From contig CAXBAF010000031.1 in assembly GCA_963973795.1 (NCBI GenBank), positions 1 through 44,062 on the forward strand: a stretch of DNA of 44,062 bases. The letters are read 5' to 3'. The stretch comes from UBA1926 sp002337215 (GTDB lineage Bacteria > Planctomycetota > Phycisphaerae > Phycisphaerales > UBA1924). The notes below the pieces were generated by a model. That model made no database searches, was not told the DNA's origin, and saw nothing but the letters and a program-made list of their open reading frames with translations. Below are positions 1 to 7,491 of this stretch, piece after piece (position 1 is the stretch's first letter; each line of letters begins with the position of its first letter). The position numbers were made by a program, and so were the translations under genes.

Positions 1-261
1 ACCCGCAAGAGCCCGGTCCGCAAGACCACCGCCAAGAAGACCACCGCTCGCAAGAGCCCGGTCCGCACGACGACCGCCCGCAAGACCACGGCCCGCAAGC
101 CGTCCGTCAAGAAGAACGTCGTCAAGAAGAACGTGGTCAAGAAGAACGTGGTCAAGAAGAACACGGCCAAGAAGACCATCAAGCGGAACACCGCTCGCAA
201 GAACGTCGTGGGTCGCATCGGCTCGTCGAGCCGCTCGACCTCGCGCAGCCGCGCGGCCTGA
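1..261 (+). CDS. Histone H1-like Lys/Arg-rich DNA-binding protein, C-terminal part (5' end outside window)
   Basis: Frame 1 is open from the first base to TGA at 259-261 and gives 86 residues made almost only of Lys, Arg, Thr, Ala, Val, Pro and Ser. The order is: RKSPVRKTTAKK/TTARK-type units, then a block of KKNVV pentapeptides, then a Ser/Arg-rich end (SSSRSTSRSRAA). This composition is that of the disordered tail of bacterial histone H1-like or AlgP-type proteins, which bind DNA through charge and help compact the nucleoid. That role is inferred from composition; no folded domain is visible because the N-terminus lies outside the window. A clear intrinsic terminator follows about 50 bases after the stop. 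An RNA-binding basic protein is an alternative. Confidence 0.75.
   Translation, partial: TRKSPVRKTTAKKTTARKSPVRTTTARKTTARKPSVKKNVVKKNVVKKNVVKKNTAKKTIKRNTARKNVVGRIGSSSRSTSRSRAA
106..165 (+). repeat. Four tandem 15-bp in-frame repeats (KKNVV units)
   Basis: The unit gtcaagaagaacgtg occurs at 106-120, 121-135, 136-150 and 151-165, with changes only in the last three bases (gtc, gtg, gtg, acg). The period is five codons, so slippage would add or remove whole KKNVV units from the basic tail without a frameshift. Confidence 0.85.
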
Positions 262-307
262 ATCGATGTTCGCACCACGTCGGCATTGCCGACGACGGAT
301 CACACCG

Positions 308-332
308 ACCCCGGCAGCCGCTGGGGTTTTTT
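308..332 (+). terminator. Intrinsic terminator of the histone-like gene
   Basis: An eight-pair stem (308-315 with 320-327, one G-U pair) and an AGCC tetraloop run straight into six T residues (327-332). It lies about 46 bases after the stop of the histone-like gene on the same strand. Confidence 0.8.
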
Positions 333-402
333 CATGCACTCACACCGTCTGGCTGGCTCGCCCGACCGATGAACCTGCCGGCAATGACACCGGCACATCG
401 CG

Positions 403-3156
403 TCAGTTCTGTGTGGGCAGCGCGGCCTTGTGCGTCTCGTCGGTGGGCTCGGGCATGCTCGATCCCTGTGCAACACCCGCGGTCTGGGGGGTGACACCCA
501 GTTTGCCGAGGTGGTCGTGCCAGGCCTGGGTGTGGACATCCCAGAAGTGCTCGAACGAGTGGTCGAGGCTGTACTTCTGCATCGATTCGTGGGCGGCGAC
601 GCCCATGTCGGCCCGGCGGGCGTGGTCGGTGATGAGGGTCGCGATGGTCTCGATCCAGGCCTCGGTGTCGCTGGCGCTGAGCACGAAGCCGGTGCGGCCG
701 TGCTCGACGACTTCCTTGGGCCCGCCCTGATCGGTGACGACGACAGGGAGCCCCGAGCCCTGGCTTTCCATGACGACCTGGCCCAGGGTGTCGGTGGTGC
801 TCGGGAAGGCGAAGATGTTGCAGGAGGCGTAGATGGTGCTGAGTTCGTCGCCGTGGCGGAAACCCAGGAAGTGCGCGTCCTTGCCCTTGAGTTCCTTTTC
901 CATCGTCTCGCGGTAGGGACCGTCGCCGACGATGATGAGGTCGGTCTCGACACCCTCGTCTTTGAGCCGCTTGCGGACACCCTTCCAGACGGTGGTGAGC
1001 AGGGGCATGTTCTTCTCGACGCTGACGCGGCCGACGAAGAGGACCTTGATCGAATCGCGTCGGACGCCGAGCGTGTCCCAGAGCGAGAGATCGTTGAATC
1101 GGGTGTGGAAGATCCTGGCGTCGAACCCGGGCATGAGGCTGACGATGTTCTCGCGGTTGAGGCCCAGGTCCGCGAGCGCGTTGACGTAATCGTCGGAGCG
1201 GGTGAAGATCGCGCTGAACGGCTTGTAGAAGGCGCACATGAACTTGGTGCAGAGGCTGGTCATGCCGTGGTCGTCGAAGAGGCGGTCGACGTAGGCCGGG
1301 AAGTCGGTGTGGTAGACCCCGAGGACGGGGATCTTGAGCATTTTGGCGGCCAGGAACCCCACGCAGCCGACGGGGCCGGGCGTCGAGATATGGATGACGT
1401 CGGGCTGGTGCTGGTCGAGGTGGCGGAGGATCTTCATGACCGGGGGGAGGCAGACGTCCAGGTTGTCGTACTTGGGGATCTTCATCGAGAAGACTGGGTC
1501 GAAGTTGTAGACGTTGGGGAATGTCTCTCCCGGCTTGTTGGTGCAGGTGATGACCTCGAGATCGCGGCCGGAGTCGCGTGCTCGCTCGGCGACGTTCTGG
1601 ATGAACCGGCAGACGCCGTTCACGTCGTAGAAGGTGTCGGTGAACAGGCTGATGCGCATGGGTCGCTCCAGGACGCTGACGCCCGACCCGGGCGCGCTGG
1701 TTTCGTGCTCGAACTTCTCGAGGAAGTTCCGCTCCTTGTTCTGGTAGAAGAGGCTGAAGAGGTAGGGGAGCTGGGCGATGTGGAGGATGGCGTAGCTGAC
1801 GAGGTGCTCGCTGATGCCGGCGGGGTCGCGCTTCTTGATCGACTTGATCGCGGTCGAGCTCATCGCCTTGCTGAGCGTGGCGGAGAGATCCTGGATGAAA
1901 TCCGCCATCTCGTTGTGCTCGCTGAGCGGGGCCCCGTCGATCCAGGTCTCGGGGTTGAGTTTGTTCTTGAGCTGCGGGTATTCGTCGATGACCTCCGCCA
2001 TCGACTTCTTGAGATGCTTGATGATGGGCAGGGGCTTGGGCGCTTTCTTGCCGAACCAGACCTTGCGCGCGACCTTGTAGGCACCCATGCGCTTCTTGGA
2101 CGGTGAGTATGCCTTGACGCCCGCGAACTTGAGCAGGCGGGAGCCGATGTACTTCGCGGTCGGCGATTGCCGATCGTGGACGCGGTTGGCGTAGTAGTGT
2201 GCGCCCACCGTCGCGAGCTGGTGGGCGAGCAGGGCGGCGTGGCCGCCGACGCCTGACTGCATGGATTCACCCGCCATCGCTCGGCGGAAGAACTCGGCGG
2301 GGTCTTTGATCTTCACCCCGTCCGGGGCGGCGATCTGCGTCCAGGCTCTGCCGACGTTGAGCAGGCCGTGATCGTCGCTGCCTCCCGTGCGGACTTTCTC
2401 CCAGGGGCGATCCCAGATGGGCCTGAGCCCGTGGCGCTCGCTCAGGGCCTCGATCCGGGCGGGGGTCAGGTCGTTGATGAAACGGACGATCGAATCGGAC
2501 GTCTGGTGGGCGTGGGCACCGTTGAGGCACTCGATGCCCTTGAAGAGCAGGGCGACACGCTCGATGTGCCACCGCTTGAGCCGGCCGTTCTGGACGTAGA
2601 GGGGGTGCGCACACGCGTGGGCGAGGTTGTTCTGTTTGAGCCATGCGGCGAAGTCGTAGACGTCATCGCGGAGATGCAGTTTGTCGATCTGCTCGTCGAG
2701 TTCGGGGGTGAGCCCCCAGACCAGGACGTGCAGCAGGCAGCGGTCCTCTGGGAACCGGACGCTGACTTCCTGGCCCACGATGAAGCGGTCGTAGCCTCGG
2801 CCGACGAGCTCCATCGCGCCCTTGATGGTGTCGTGGTCGGTGATGGTGACGAGGTCCATGCCGCGTGCCATCGCCTGGTCATAGACCTTCTCTGGAGGGC
2901 TGTAGCACTCGGGGATGCCGATCAGTCCGAGGGCTTTGAGGGCGGGCCCGTCGGACGCGTGGGAATGGCAGTGGGTGTCCATGCGGGTGACGCGCGTCGG
3001 GTCGATGCTGACCTCCTGCTGGACGCCGCGGAGCAGGCGGTCGGCCTCGGCGCGGGTCGGTGCCCTCCCCGCCTCGGGCTGTCCGTTGCTGGCGCGACTG
3101 TTGCCTGGCGTGTCGTTTCCGGTGTGCCTGTCCGATGTCATGTCTTCCTGGCTCAT
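403..3156 (-). CDS. PHP-domain metal phosphoesterase fused to a GT4 glycosyltransferase
   Basis: The protein is 917 aa from ATG 3156. Residues ~58-330 form a PHP metal-binding domain: H62-x-H64 in DTHCHSHASD, TDHD at 106-109, then GQEVS, CAHPLY and GGSDDH. A linker of ~170 residues follows. Residues 500 to ~890 form a GT4 (GT-B fold) glycosyltransferase: MRISLFTDTF..NGV, VLFVGRVSVEKN, VGDGP, and the donor-site segment PSTTDTLGQVVMESQGSGLPVV. The fusion predicts one cytoplasmic protein that transfers a sugar and hydrolyses a phosphoester; substrates are unknown. ATG 3156 was chosen because GGGAG lies eight bases upstream. The frame stays open to 3528, and ATG 3369 would add a Pro/Arg/Gly-rich segment that looks non-coding. 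Its GT half resembles enzymes that glycosylate lipids such as diacylglycerol, so a glycolipid role is possible. Confidence 0.85.
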   Translation of the reverse strand: MSQEDMTSDRHTGNDTPGNSRASNGQPEAGRAPTRAEADRLLRGVQQEVSIDPTRVTRMDTHCHSHASDGPALKALGLIGIPECYSPPEKVYDQAMARGMDLVTITDHDTIKGAMELVGRGYDRFIVGQEVSVRFPEDRCLLHVLVWGLTPELDEQIDKLHLRDDVYDFAAWLKQNNLAHACAHPLYVQNGRLKRWHIERVALLFKGIECLNGAHAHQTSDSIVRFINDLTPARIEALSERHGLRPIWDRPWEKVRTGGSDDHGLLNVGRAWTQIAAPDGVKIKDPAEFFRRAMAGESMQSGVGGHAALLAHQLATVGAHYYANRVHDRQSPTAKYIGSRLLKFAGVKAYSPSKKRMGAYKVARKVWFGKKAPKPLPIIKHLKKSMAEVIDEYPQLKNKLNPETWIDGAPLSEHNEMADFIQDLSATLSKAMSSTAIKSIKKRDPAGISEHLVSYAILHIAQLPYLFSLFYQNKERNFLEKFEHETSAPGSGVSVLERPMRISLFTDTFYDVNGVCRFIQNVAERARDSGRDLEVITCTNKPGETFPNVYNFDPVFSMKIPKYDNLDVCLPPVMKILRHLDQHQPDVIHISTPGPVGCVGFLAAKMLKIPVLGVYHTDFPAYVDRLFDDHGMTSLCTKFMCAFYKPFSAIFTRSDDYVNALADLGLNRENIVSLMPGFDARIFHTRFNDLSLWDTLGVRRDSIKVLFVGRVSVEKNMPLLTTVWKGVRKRLKDEGVETDLIIVGDGPYRETMEKELKGKDAHFLGFRHGDELSTIYASCNIFAFPSTTDTLGQVVMESQGSGLPVVVTDQGGPKEVVEHGRTGFVLSASDTEAWIETIATLITDHARRADMGVAAHESMQKYSLDHSFEHFWDVHTQAWHDHLGKLGVTPQTAGVAQGSSMPEPTDETHKAALPTQN

Positions 3157-3735
3157 CCCATCCACTCCCGCCCGATCGCTTGTGGTCACGCCCGCGTTCG
3201 ACCGCTGTCGATCGCTGGTTCCGGGGCGACTTGCCGGGGTTGGTCCCGGGGTTCGATCCGAGGACCCGCCGGCGTTGCCCCCACCGAGTTTACGCGACGC
3301 GGGGGGCCACCCCGGGGTATTCGGGGTTTCCGTCCGGGATTGCGTGCGGGTTTTACGGGGTCTGAACATGCTCGGCGGACCGGGACGGGCCCGCGGGAGG
3401 CTGAGCGGGGGCGCGCAAGAAAGCCCCACGCCGATGCTTTGATCGACGCGGGGCTCTCGCAGGGGATGCTGTTCAAGCCGCCGGCTCCCACACCGGCGAG
3501 CGATCCCCCTTCGCACTCTCTCCCCCAACGGGGCTGTTCACACTCTCGGATATGGGGAGGGGCGTGCCAGCGGTTGTGATCGAAATTCAGCCGTCGCCGA
3601 CCAACTCGGACCGCGCAAACCTCCTGAACGCCCGTGCCGAGCAACGCGGCCCGCCCGCGTCGGCCTGAATCGAGATCTGGCCCGGTCGGGATCGGCGGCG
3701 GGCCGGCGGCGCGTTGGGCCCGATAGGATCCCGCG
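3157..3735. other. Divergent intergenic region with structured minus-strand leader
   Basis: This stretch lies between the PHP-GT4 gene (minus) and the MBL-like gene (plus). No convincing ORF is seen. The minus strand between ~3545 and 3417 is rich in stems: CCCC-GTT-GGGG near 3526-3536, a CGCCGG/CCGGCG stem near 3480-3499 flanked by GGGGAT/ATCCCC, and the very strong hairpin listed at 3417-3455. AGGA at 3725-3728 serves as ribosome binding site for the plus-strand gene. Confidence 0.5.
3417..3455 (-). terminator. Strong minus-strand hairpin with T-rich tail (terminator or attenuator)
   Basis: A 14-pair stem (3422-3435 with 3442-3455, two wobble pairs) closes a six-base loop. On the minus strand it is followed by CTTTCTT (3417-3423), the form of an intrinsic terminator. 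No minus-strand gene is recognised upstream, and the PHP-GT4 gene starts downstream, so it either ends a small RNA or acts within the PHP-GT4 leader. Confidence 0.6.
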
Positions 3736-4500
3736 ATGGACATGCCGAAGGTGAAAACGGGGATCGACTGCCGCGTGGTCAGCATCGGGGCGCTCTCGGC
3801 GCACCCGCTGTGGGGCGAGCGCGGGAGCGTCCGGACTGGGCACGCCACGACCACGCTCGTGCGCACGACCGCGACCAACGACCCGAAGACCGCGGTGAAT
3901 CTGCTGATCGATCCGGGGCTCCCCGAGCCGGCGATGGTCGCGAGGCTGCACGAGCGGACGGGGCTGAAGCCGAGCGACATCACGCATGTGTTCCTGACGA
4001 GTTTCCATCCGGAGAACCGCCGCGCGATCACGGCCTTCCCGGACGCGGCGTGGCTCGTCTCCCCCCGCGAGCGGGAGTCGGCGGGCGTGCCGCTCGCGTC
4101 GTCGCTCGCGCGGCTGGCCGAATCGCGCCAGGCGGCGCAGGACACGGGCGAACCCCTGGACGAGGATCAGGAGACGATGATCGGGGTGCTGCAGCGGGAC
4201 GTCGCGATTTTGCAGCGGTGCCAGGAGGCCTCGGACACGATCGCGCAGGGCGTGGACCTGTTCCCGCTGCCCGGCGTCTCGATGGGGTGCACCGGGCTGC
4301 TGCTGGAGGGCCGGGAGACGACGCTCATCTGCGGCGACGCGGTCGCGACGCTCGATCATCTCGAGCAGGGGAAAGTGCTGCCCGATTGCGCGGACCGAGA
4401 GGCGGCGAGGGAGAGTTTCGAGGAAGCGGTCGAGATCGCGGATGTGCTGGTGCTGGGGCGGGACAACGTGGTGGTGAACCGGACGAAGAAGATATTCTGA
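3736..4500 (+). CDS. Metallo-beta-lactamase-fold protein with degenerate metal site
   Basis: A 254-residue protein whose layout matches metallo-beta-lactamase-fold hydrolases: the N-terminal strand NLLIDPGLP (56-63), the position of the THxHxDH motif at 88-94, a helical insert (~105-170), the PG..TG segment at 179-186 and CGDA at 199-202. The usual metal ligands are largely lost: THxHxDH reads TSFHPEN, so only the middle His remains, and the PGHTPG His is Ser or Met. D201 is kept. It may therefore be inactive, bind one metal, or act as a regulator; no substrate can be named. ATG 3736 has AGGA seven bases upstream; an in-frame ATG at 3742 is an alternative. Its stop overlaps the start of the next gene by one base. 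Confidence 0.65.
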   Translation: MDMPKVKTGIDCRVVSIGALSAHPLWGERGSVRTGHATTTLVRTTATNDPKTAVNLLIDPGLPEPAMVARLHERTGLKPSDITHVFLTSFHPENRRAITAFPDAAWLVSPRERESAGVPLASSLARLAESRQAAQDTGEPLDEDQETMIGVLQRDVAILQRCQEASDTIAQGVDLFPLPGVSMGCTGLLLEGRETTLICGDAVATLDHLEQGKVLPDCADREAARESFEEAVEIADVLVLGRDNVVVNRTKKIF

Positions 4501-4988
4501 TGGTGCCTGCCGCGACCAAGCGGGTCCGTCCGTCGCTCGGCTCGCGGCTGTGCCTCGGGTGCGGTTACGACCTCGCGAACCTCATTGATACTGATATCAA
4601 GGCCTGCCCCGAGTGCGGCGATGCAATCGATTGGGACGAGATCGCACGGCGATCTCGGCGGCGCATGATCTGGCGTCCGGCGGTCTATCAACTCGCGACG
4701 ATGGGTATCGCGTATCTGTTCTTTGTGAGTATGTGCGTCGCATACGTGAACCTCCCCTACTCCGTCGGGAACCGGATCGCCGATGCACAAGATTCGATTG
4801 CGCTCGTGCTCCCGTTCTTGTACAGCCCCGTGCTCGCGGTCGGTGTATTGGCGGCGTTTCTCGGTGTAAGCGCGCGAAGCAGTCGCCCGGTGAGCCGAAG
4901 CCGCCCATGGGTCTCGTGGACCATCACGGGCCTTGTCACGCTGTTCTGGCTTTGGGTCGGGGTTCCGATCCTGCTCACGTTCTTCTAG
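4500..4988 (+). CDS. Small membrane protein with N-terminal zinc ribbon
   Basis: The protein has 162 aa. It begins with a four-cysteine zinc ribbon (C18, C21, C36, C39: CLGCGYDL and CPECG), followed by an Arg-rich stretch (RRSRRR) and three hydrophobic segments: ~58-82 (LATMGIAYLFFVSMCVAY), ~99-121 and ~137-160. The ribbon should face the cytoplasm. Proteins of this form are common in planctomycetes and have no assigned function. The start codon shares one base with the stop of the MBL-like gene (TGATG), so the two are probably translationally coupled and may work together. The ORF is also open far upstream (from 3714), but that part is a shadow of the MBL-like gene. Confidence 0.75.
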   Translation: MVPAATKRVRPSLGSRLCLGCGYDLANLIDTDIKACPECGDAIDWDEIARRSRRRMIWRPAVYQLATMGIAYLFFVSMCVAYVNLPYSVGNRIADAQDSIALVLPFLYSPVLAVGVLAAFLGVSARSSRPVSRSRPWVSWTITGLVTLFWLWVGVPILLTFF

Positions 4989-5021
4989 ATCAGCGTCGAT
5001 TGATCTGAATCGACCGGCGCA

Positions 5022-5735
5022 TCACTCACCAAGCTTAAGCACCGCCGCTTCCAGCGATTCGGCGATCTGCTTCCAGCCCTCGCGGCAGTCCGACTCGTCG
5101 TCGCACCGCATCGGCTCGCCGAACCGGACGCCTACGGGTCTGGGGCGCGGCACGCGCGAGCCGGGCGGCAGTGCGGCGTGGGCCCCGCGCACGAAACAGG
5201 GGACAACGGGGATGCCGGTCCCCGCGACGATGGCGCCGACGCCGTGGCGGAAACGGCAGGGCTCGCCCGTCCGCGTGCGTGTGCCCTCGGGGAAGACGAT
5301 CAGGCAGCAGCCGTCCTCGGTGAGGCGCTCGCGGAGCTGGGCGAGTTGCTGCCGGCCCGTGCCGCCCCGCTTGATCGCGAGCGCGTCGATGAAGACCGAC
5401 GCGAGCCCGGCCCGCGGGAGCGAAGTGAAGAACGTGTCGGCCGCGGACACAGGCCTCGCGACGCGGCGGAGCCTGCGCGGGAGCGCGGCGAGGATCATGA
5501 TCGCGTCGAGATGGCTCGTGTGGTTCGCGACGATCACGAGCGGGCCCGCGACCGGCAATTTCGATCGGCCTTCGACGCGCATGCGGTGGTAGAGGGCGAG
5601 GTACGTGCGCGCGGCGGCGAGGAAGCACGCGTGGCCGATCGCGCCGATGAGCCCCCGTTCGCGGCGCGGGCTCGTGAGCCGATCGAGGCCGTGCAGGTCG
5701 AGGTCGCGGGCTGGGGTGTAGGTCCACTTGCGCAT
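5022..5735 (-). CDS. plsC: 1-acyl-sn-glycerol-3-phosphate acyltransferase (PlsC family)
   Basis: This enzyme acylates lysophosphatidic acid to phosphatidic acid at the inner membrane. The 237-aa protein shows the acyltransferase HX4D motif (H72-TSHL-D77), the substrate-binding block VFPEGTRTRTGEP (148-160), and the following segment GIPVVPCFVRGA. The length is usual for the family. It is the last gene of a minus-strand run nuoF, CDP-alcohol transferase, cdsA, plsC, with 18 bases between the cdsA stop and its own start. Phosphatidic acid made here is the direct substrate of the CdsA encoded just upstream. It lacks a long N-terminal membrane segment; ~30-50 is only mildly hydrophobic. A PlsC-like acyltransferase with another acceptor cannot be excluded. 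Confidence 0.88.
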   Translation of the reverse strand: MRKWTYTPARDLDLHGLDRLTSPRRERGLIGAIGHACFLAAARTYLALYHRMRVEGRSKLPVAGPLVIVANHTSHLDAIMILAALPRRLRRVARPVSAADTFFTSLPRAGLASVFIDALAIKRGGTGRQQLAQLRERLTEDGCCLIVFPEGTRTRTGEPCRFRHGVGAIVAGTGIPVVPCFVRGAHAALPPGSRVPRPRPVGVRFGEPMRCDDESDCREGWKQIAESLEAAVLKLGE

Positions 5736-5753
5736 GGTTCGGTGGTCGAGCGA

Positions 5754-6752
5754 TCAGCCCGTGAAGATCTCGGTGGCGCTGCCGATGCCGACCCCCGCAT
5801 AGTTGGCGATGAAATAGAACGCCGCGGGGGATGAGAGCAGCAGGCTATCGACGCGATCGAGCAGCCCGCCGTGCCCCGGGAGGCTCGCGCCGAAGTCTTT
5901 GATGCCCAGATCGCGTTTGATCGAGCTGAGCACTAGGTCGCCCAGTTGACCGCACGCGGCGATGAGCACGCCGAGGATCGCGAGACGGAGCGGCGTGTCG
6001 AGGGGCGTGCCGTCATAGATCGAGCCGAAGACGAAGGCCGCGAACGAGGCGGTGATGACGAGCGAGCCGACGGCGCCCGAGATCGTCTTGCCGGGGCTGG
6101 TATTGGGTGCGAGCTTTGGTCCCTTGATGCACTTGCCGACGATGAAGGCGCTGACGTCGCCCACGGCCGTGGAGACGAAGATCGAGAGCAGGACGGGGAT
6201 CGCTCGCTCGTCGATGGTGAACATGGTGAGGTAGGCCGGGCCGACGGCGAGCATGAGCACGGCGACGACGCCCAACGAGACGGACTGGAGATAGCCCTCG
6301 GGGTCGTCTCGCAGCAGCCGGGCGATCGCGATGAGTACGGTGGCGATCGGGGCGACGGCGGTGAACTGGGCGAAGCGGTTGTCGAGCGCGCCGAACGCTA
6401 GCGCCAGCACCGCGAGGACGAACACGCCGCTGATGATCGGATCGCGGAAGAGGCCCGTGCCCCGGGCGAACTCGCGGTAGGCGAGCAGGGAGATCGCGGC
6501 GATGAGCAGGGCCGTGGTGCCCGCACCGCCCAGGACACCCGCGACGACGATCGGCGCGATGATCGCCCAGGTGGTCCATCGCTGGCGGAGCTCGCGGCGC
6601 ATCGGATCGGGCACGCGTGACGAGGGGAGGGCGAAGGTAATCACACCGGCGACGACGAGCACCGCGGCGATGCCGATGAGCAGCGCCTGGGAGACGGGAT
6701 CGAGCCCCGCCGCGAAGACGCCGAAGAACCGGTCGCGGAGTTCGTCGGTCAC
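5754..6752 (-). CDS. cdsA: Phosphatidate cytidylyltransferase (CDP-diacylglycerol synthase)
   Basis: CdsA converts phosphatidic acid and CTP to CDP-diacylglycerol in the inner membrane. The 332-aa protein is polytopic (about eight hydrophobic segments). It carries SPGKTISGAVGS and, at ~276-301, the full CdsA signature: SSIKRDLGIKDFG, then LPGHGGLLDRVDS. The start overlaps the stop of the upstream CDP-alcohol phosphatidyltransferase gene by four bases (ATGA), and plsC follows 18 bases downstream. The three genes thus encode consecutive steps around CDP-diacylglycerol and should be co-expressed. Confidence 0.93.
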   Translation of the reverse strand: MTDELRDRFFGVFAAGLDPVSQALLIGIAAVLVVAGVITFALPSSRVPDPMRRELRQRWTTWAIIAPIVVAGVLGGAGTTALLIAAISLLAYREFARGTGLFRDPIISGVFVLAVLALAFGALDNRFAQFTAVAPIATVLIAIARLLRDDPEGYLQSVSLGVVAVLMLAVGPAYLTMFTIDERAIPVLLSIFVSTAVGDVSAFIVGKCIKGPKLAPNTSPGKTISGAVGSLVITASFAAFVFGSIYDGTPLDTPLRLAILGVLIAACGQLGDLVLSSIKRDLGIKDFGASLPGHGGLLDRVDSLLLSSPAAFYFIANYAGVGIGSATEIFTG

Positions 6753-7453
6753 GGGGCGTCCTCCGCCGGTGATTGTGTCGCGAGCGCACGGAGGTCATGC
6801 GCGATCCGCTGGAGTCTGCGAACCAGCGTGACGAACCCGAGGGCGATGATGAGCACGCACGCGATCGCGGGGAGGCCGAGTGATGCACCCTGGTTCTCAG
6901 GTCGCCACGCGACGGGTGTCACGGCGAGCCAGACGAAGGCGACGATGAGCGTGGTCATGCGTTGCTGCTTCGCCATCGGGCCGATGAAGTGGTGCGCGGC
7001 GCCAAGGCCGTGCCCGAGCTCGCGGACATACGCGATCAGCACGGCGACGATCGCGGCGAGGAACCCGAGCTTGGGCGAGCCACCCACGGCGTACCCCGCG
7101 CCGACAAGCACAAGCACATCGGAGACGCGGTCCGGGAATTCGTTGAAAACACCGCCTAGCGGGGTGCGCTTGCCGCCCTCGACGGCGATGAGCCCGTCGA
7201 CGAGGTTGGCGAGTAGGCGGAGGCCGATGAGGCAGGCCGAGGCGAGGAACGCGACGCGTTCACCGATTGAGCCCGCGTCGAGCGAGGCTGTGAACACGAG
7301 AAACGCACCGGCGCCCGCCGCTAAGACGACGCTGGCGACGGAGACGGCGTTGGGTGTCACCCCGGCCCGGGCGAGCGTCCCGGCCGCGCGGTGCATGACC
7401 GCAAGGCCCCGGGCCTTGACCGGCCGGCGTGCGTTGTCTTCATGGGCCTGCAT
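6749..7453 (-). CDS. CDP-alcohol phosphatidyltransferase family membrane protein
   Basis: A 234-aa membrane protein of the CDP-alcohol phosphatidyltransferase family, which joins a CDP-linked lipid to an alcohol (glycerol-3-phosphate, serine, inositol and others). The catalytic block reads VDGLIAVEGGKR..LGG then NEFPDRVSD. The standard signature DGxxAR(x8)GxxxDxxxD is altered: the Arg after Ala is Val, and the third Asp position is in an NE-x-x-D-x-x-x-D arrangement. This form is seen in a YnbA/YnjF-like subgroup, so the product lipid is uncertain. Five or six hydrophobic segments are visible. It overlaps cdsA by four bases and starts 38 bases after the nuoF stop. Confidence 0.8.
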   Translation of the reverse strand: MQAHEDNARRPVKARGLAVMHRAAGTLARAGVTPNAVSVASVVLAAGAGAFLVFTASLDAGSIGERVAFLASACLIGLRLLANLVDGLIAVEGGKRTPLGGVFNEFPDRVSDVLVLVGAGYAVGGSPKLGFLAAIVAVLIAYVRELGHGLGAAHHFIGPMAKQQRMTTLIVAFVWLAVTPVAWRPENQGASLGLPAIACVLIIALGFVTLVRRLQRIAHDLRALATQSPAEDAP

Positions 7454-7491
7454 GTGGCGTCAGACTACGCGAACAGGCGATCGTGGGCCGC

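Noticed and set aside
430..2106. Long plus-strand frame (558 codons) opposite the PHP-GT4 gene
   Set aside because: Its product is a Val/Glu/Asp-rich antisense shadow of the well-supported GT4 gene, with no domain or ribosome site.
3465..3545. GTTCA strings near 3471 and 3536 that recall a tRNA T loop
   Set aside because: No matching T stem, acceptor stem or anticodon arm could be drawn.
4995..5014. GTCGATT/AATCGAC repeat between two convergent genes as a terminator
   Set aside because: The stem is weak for this GC content and lacks a T-run.
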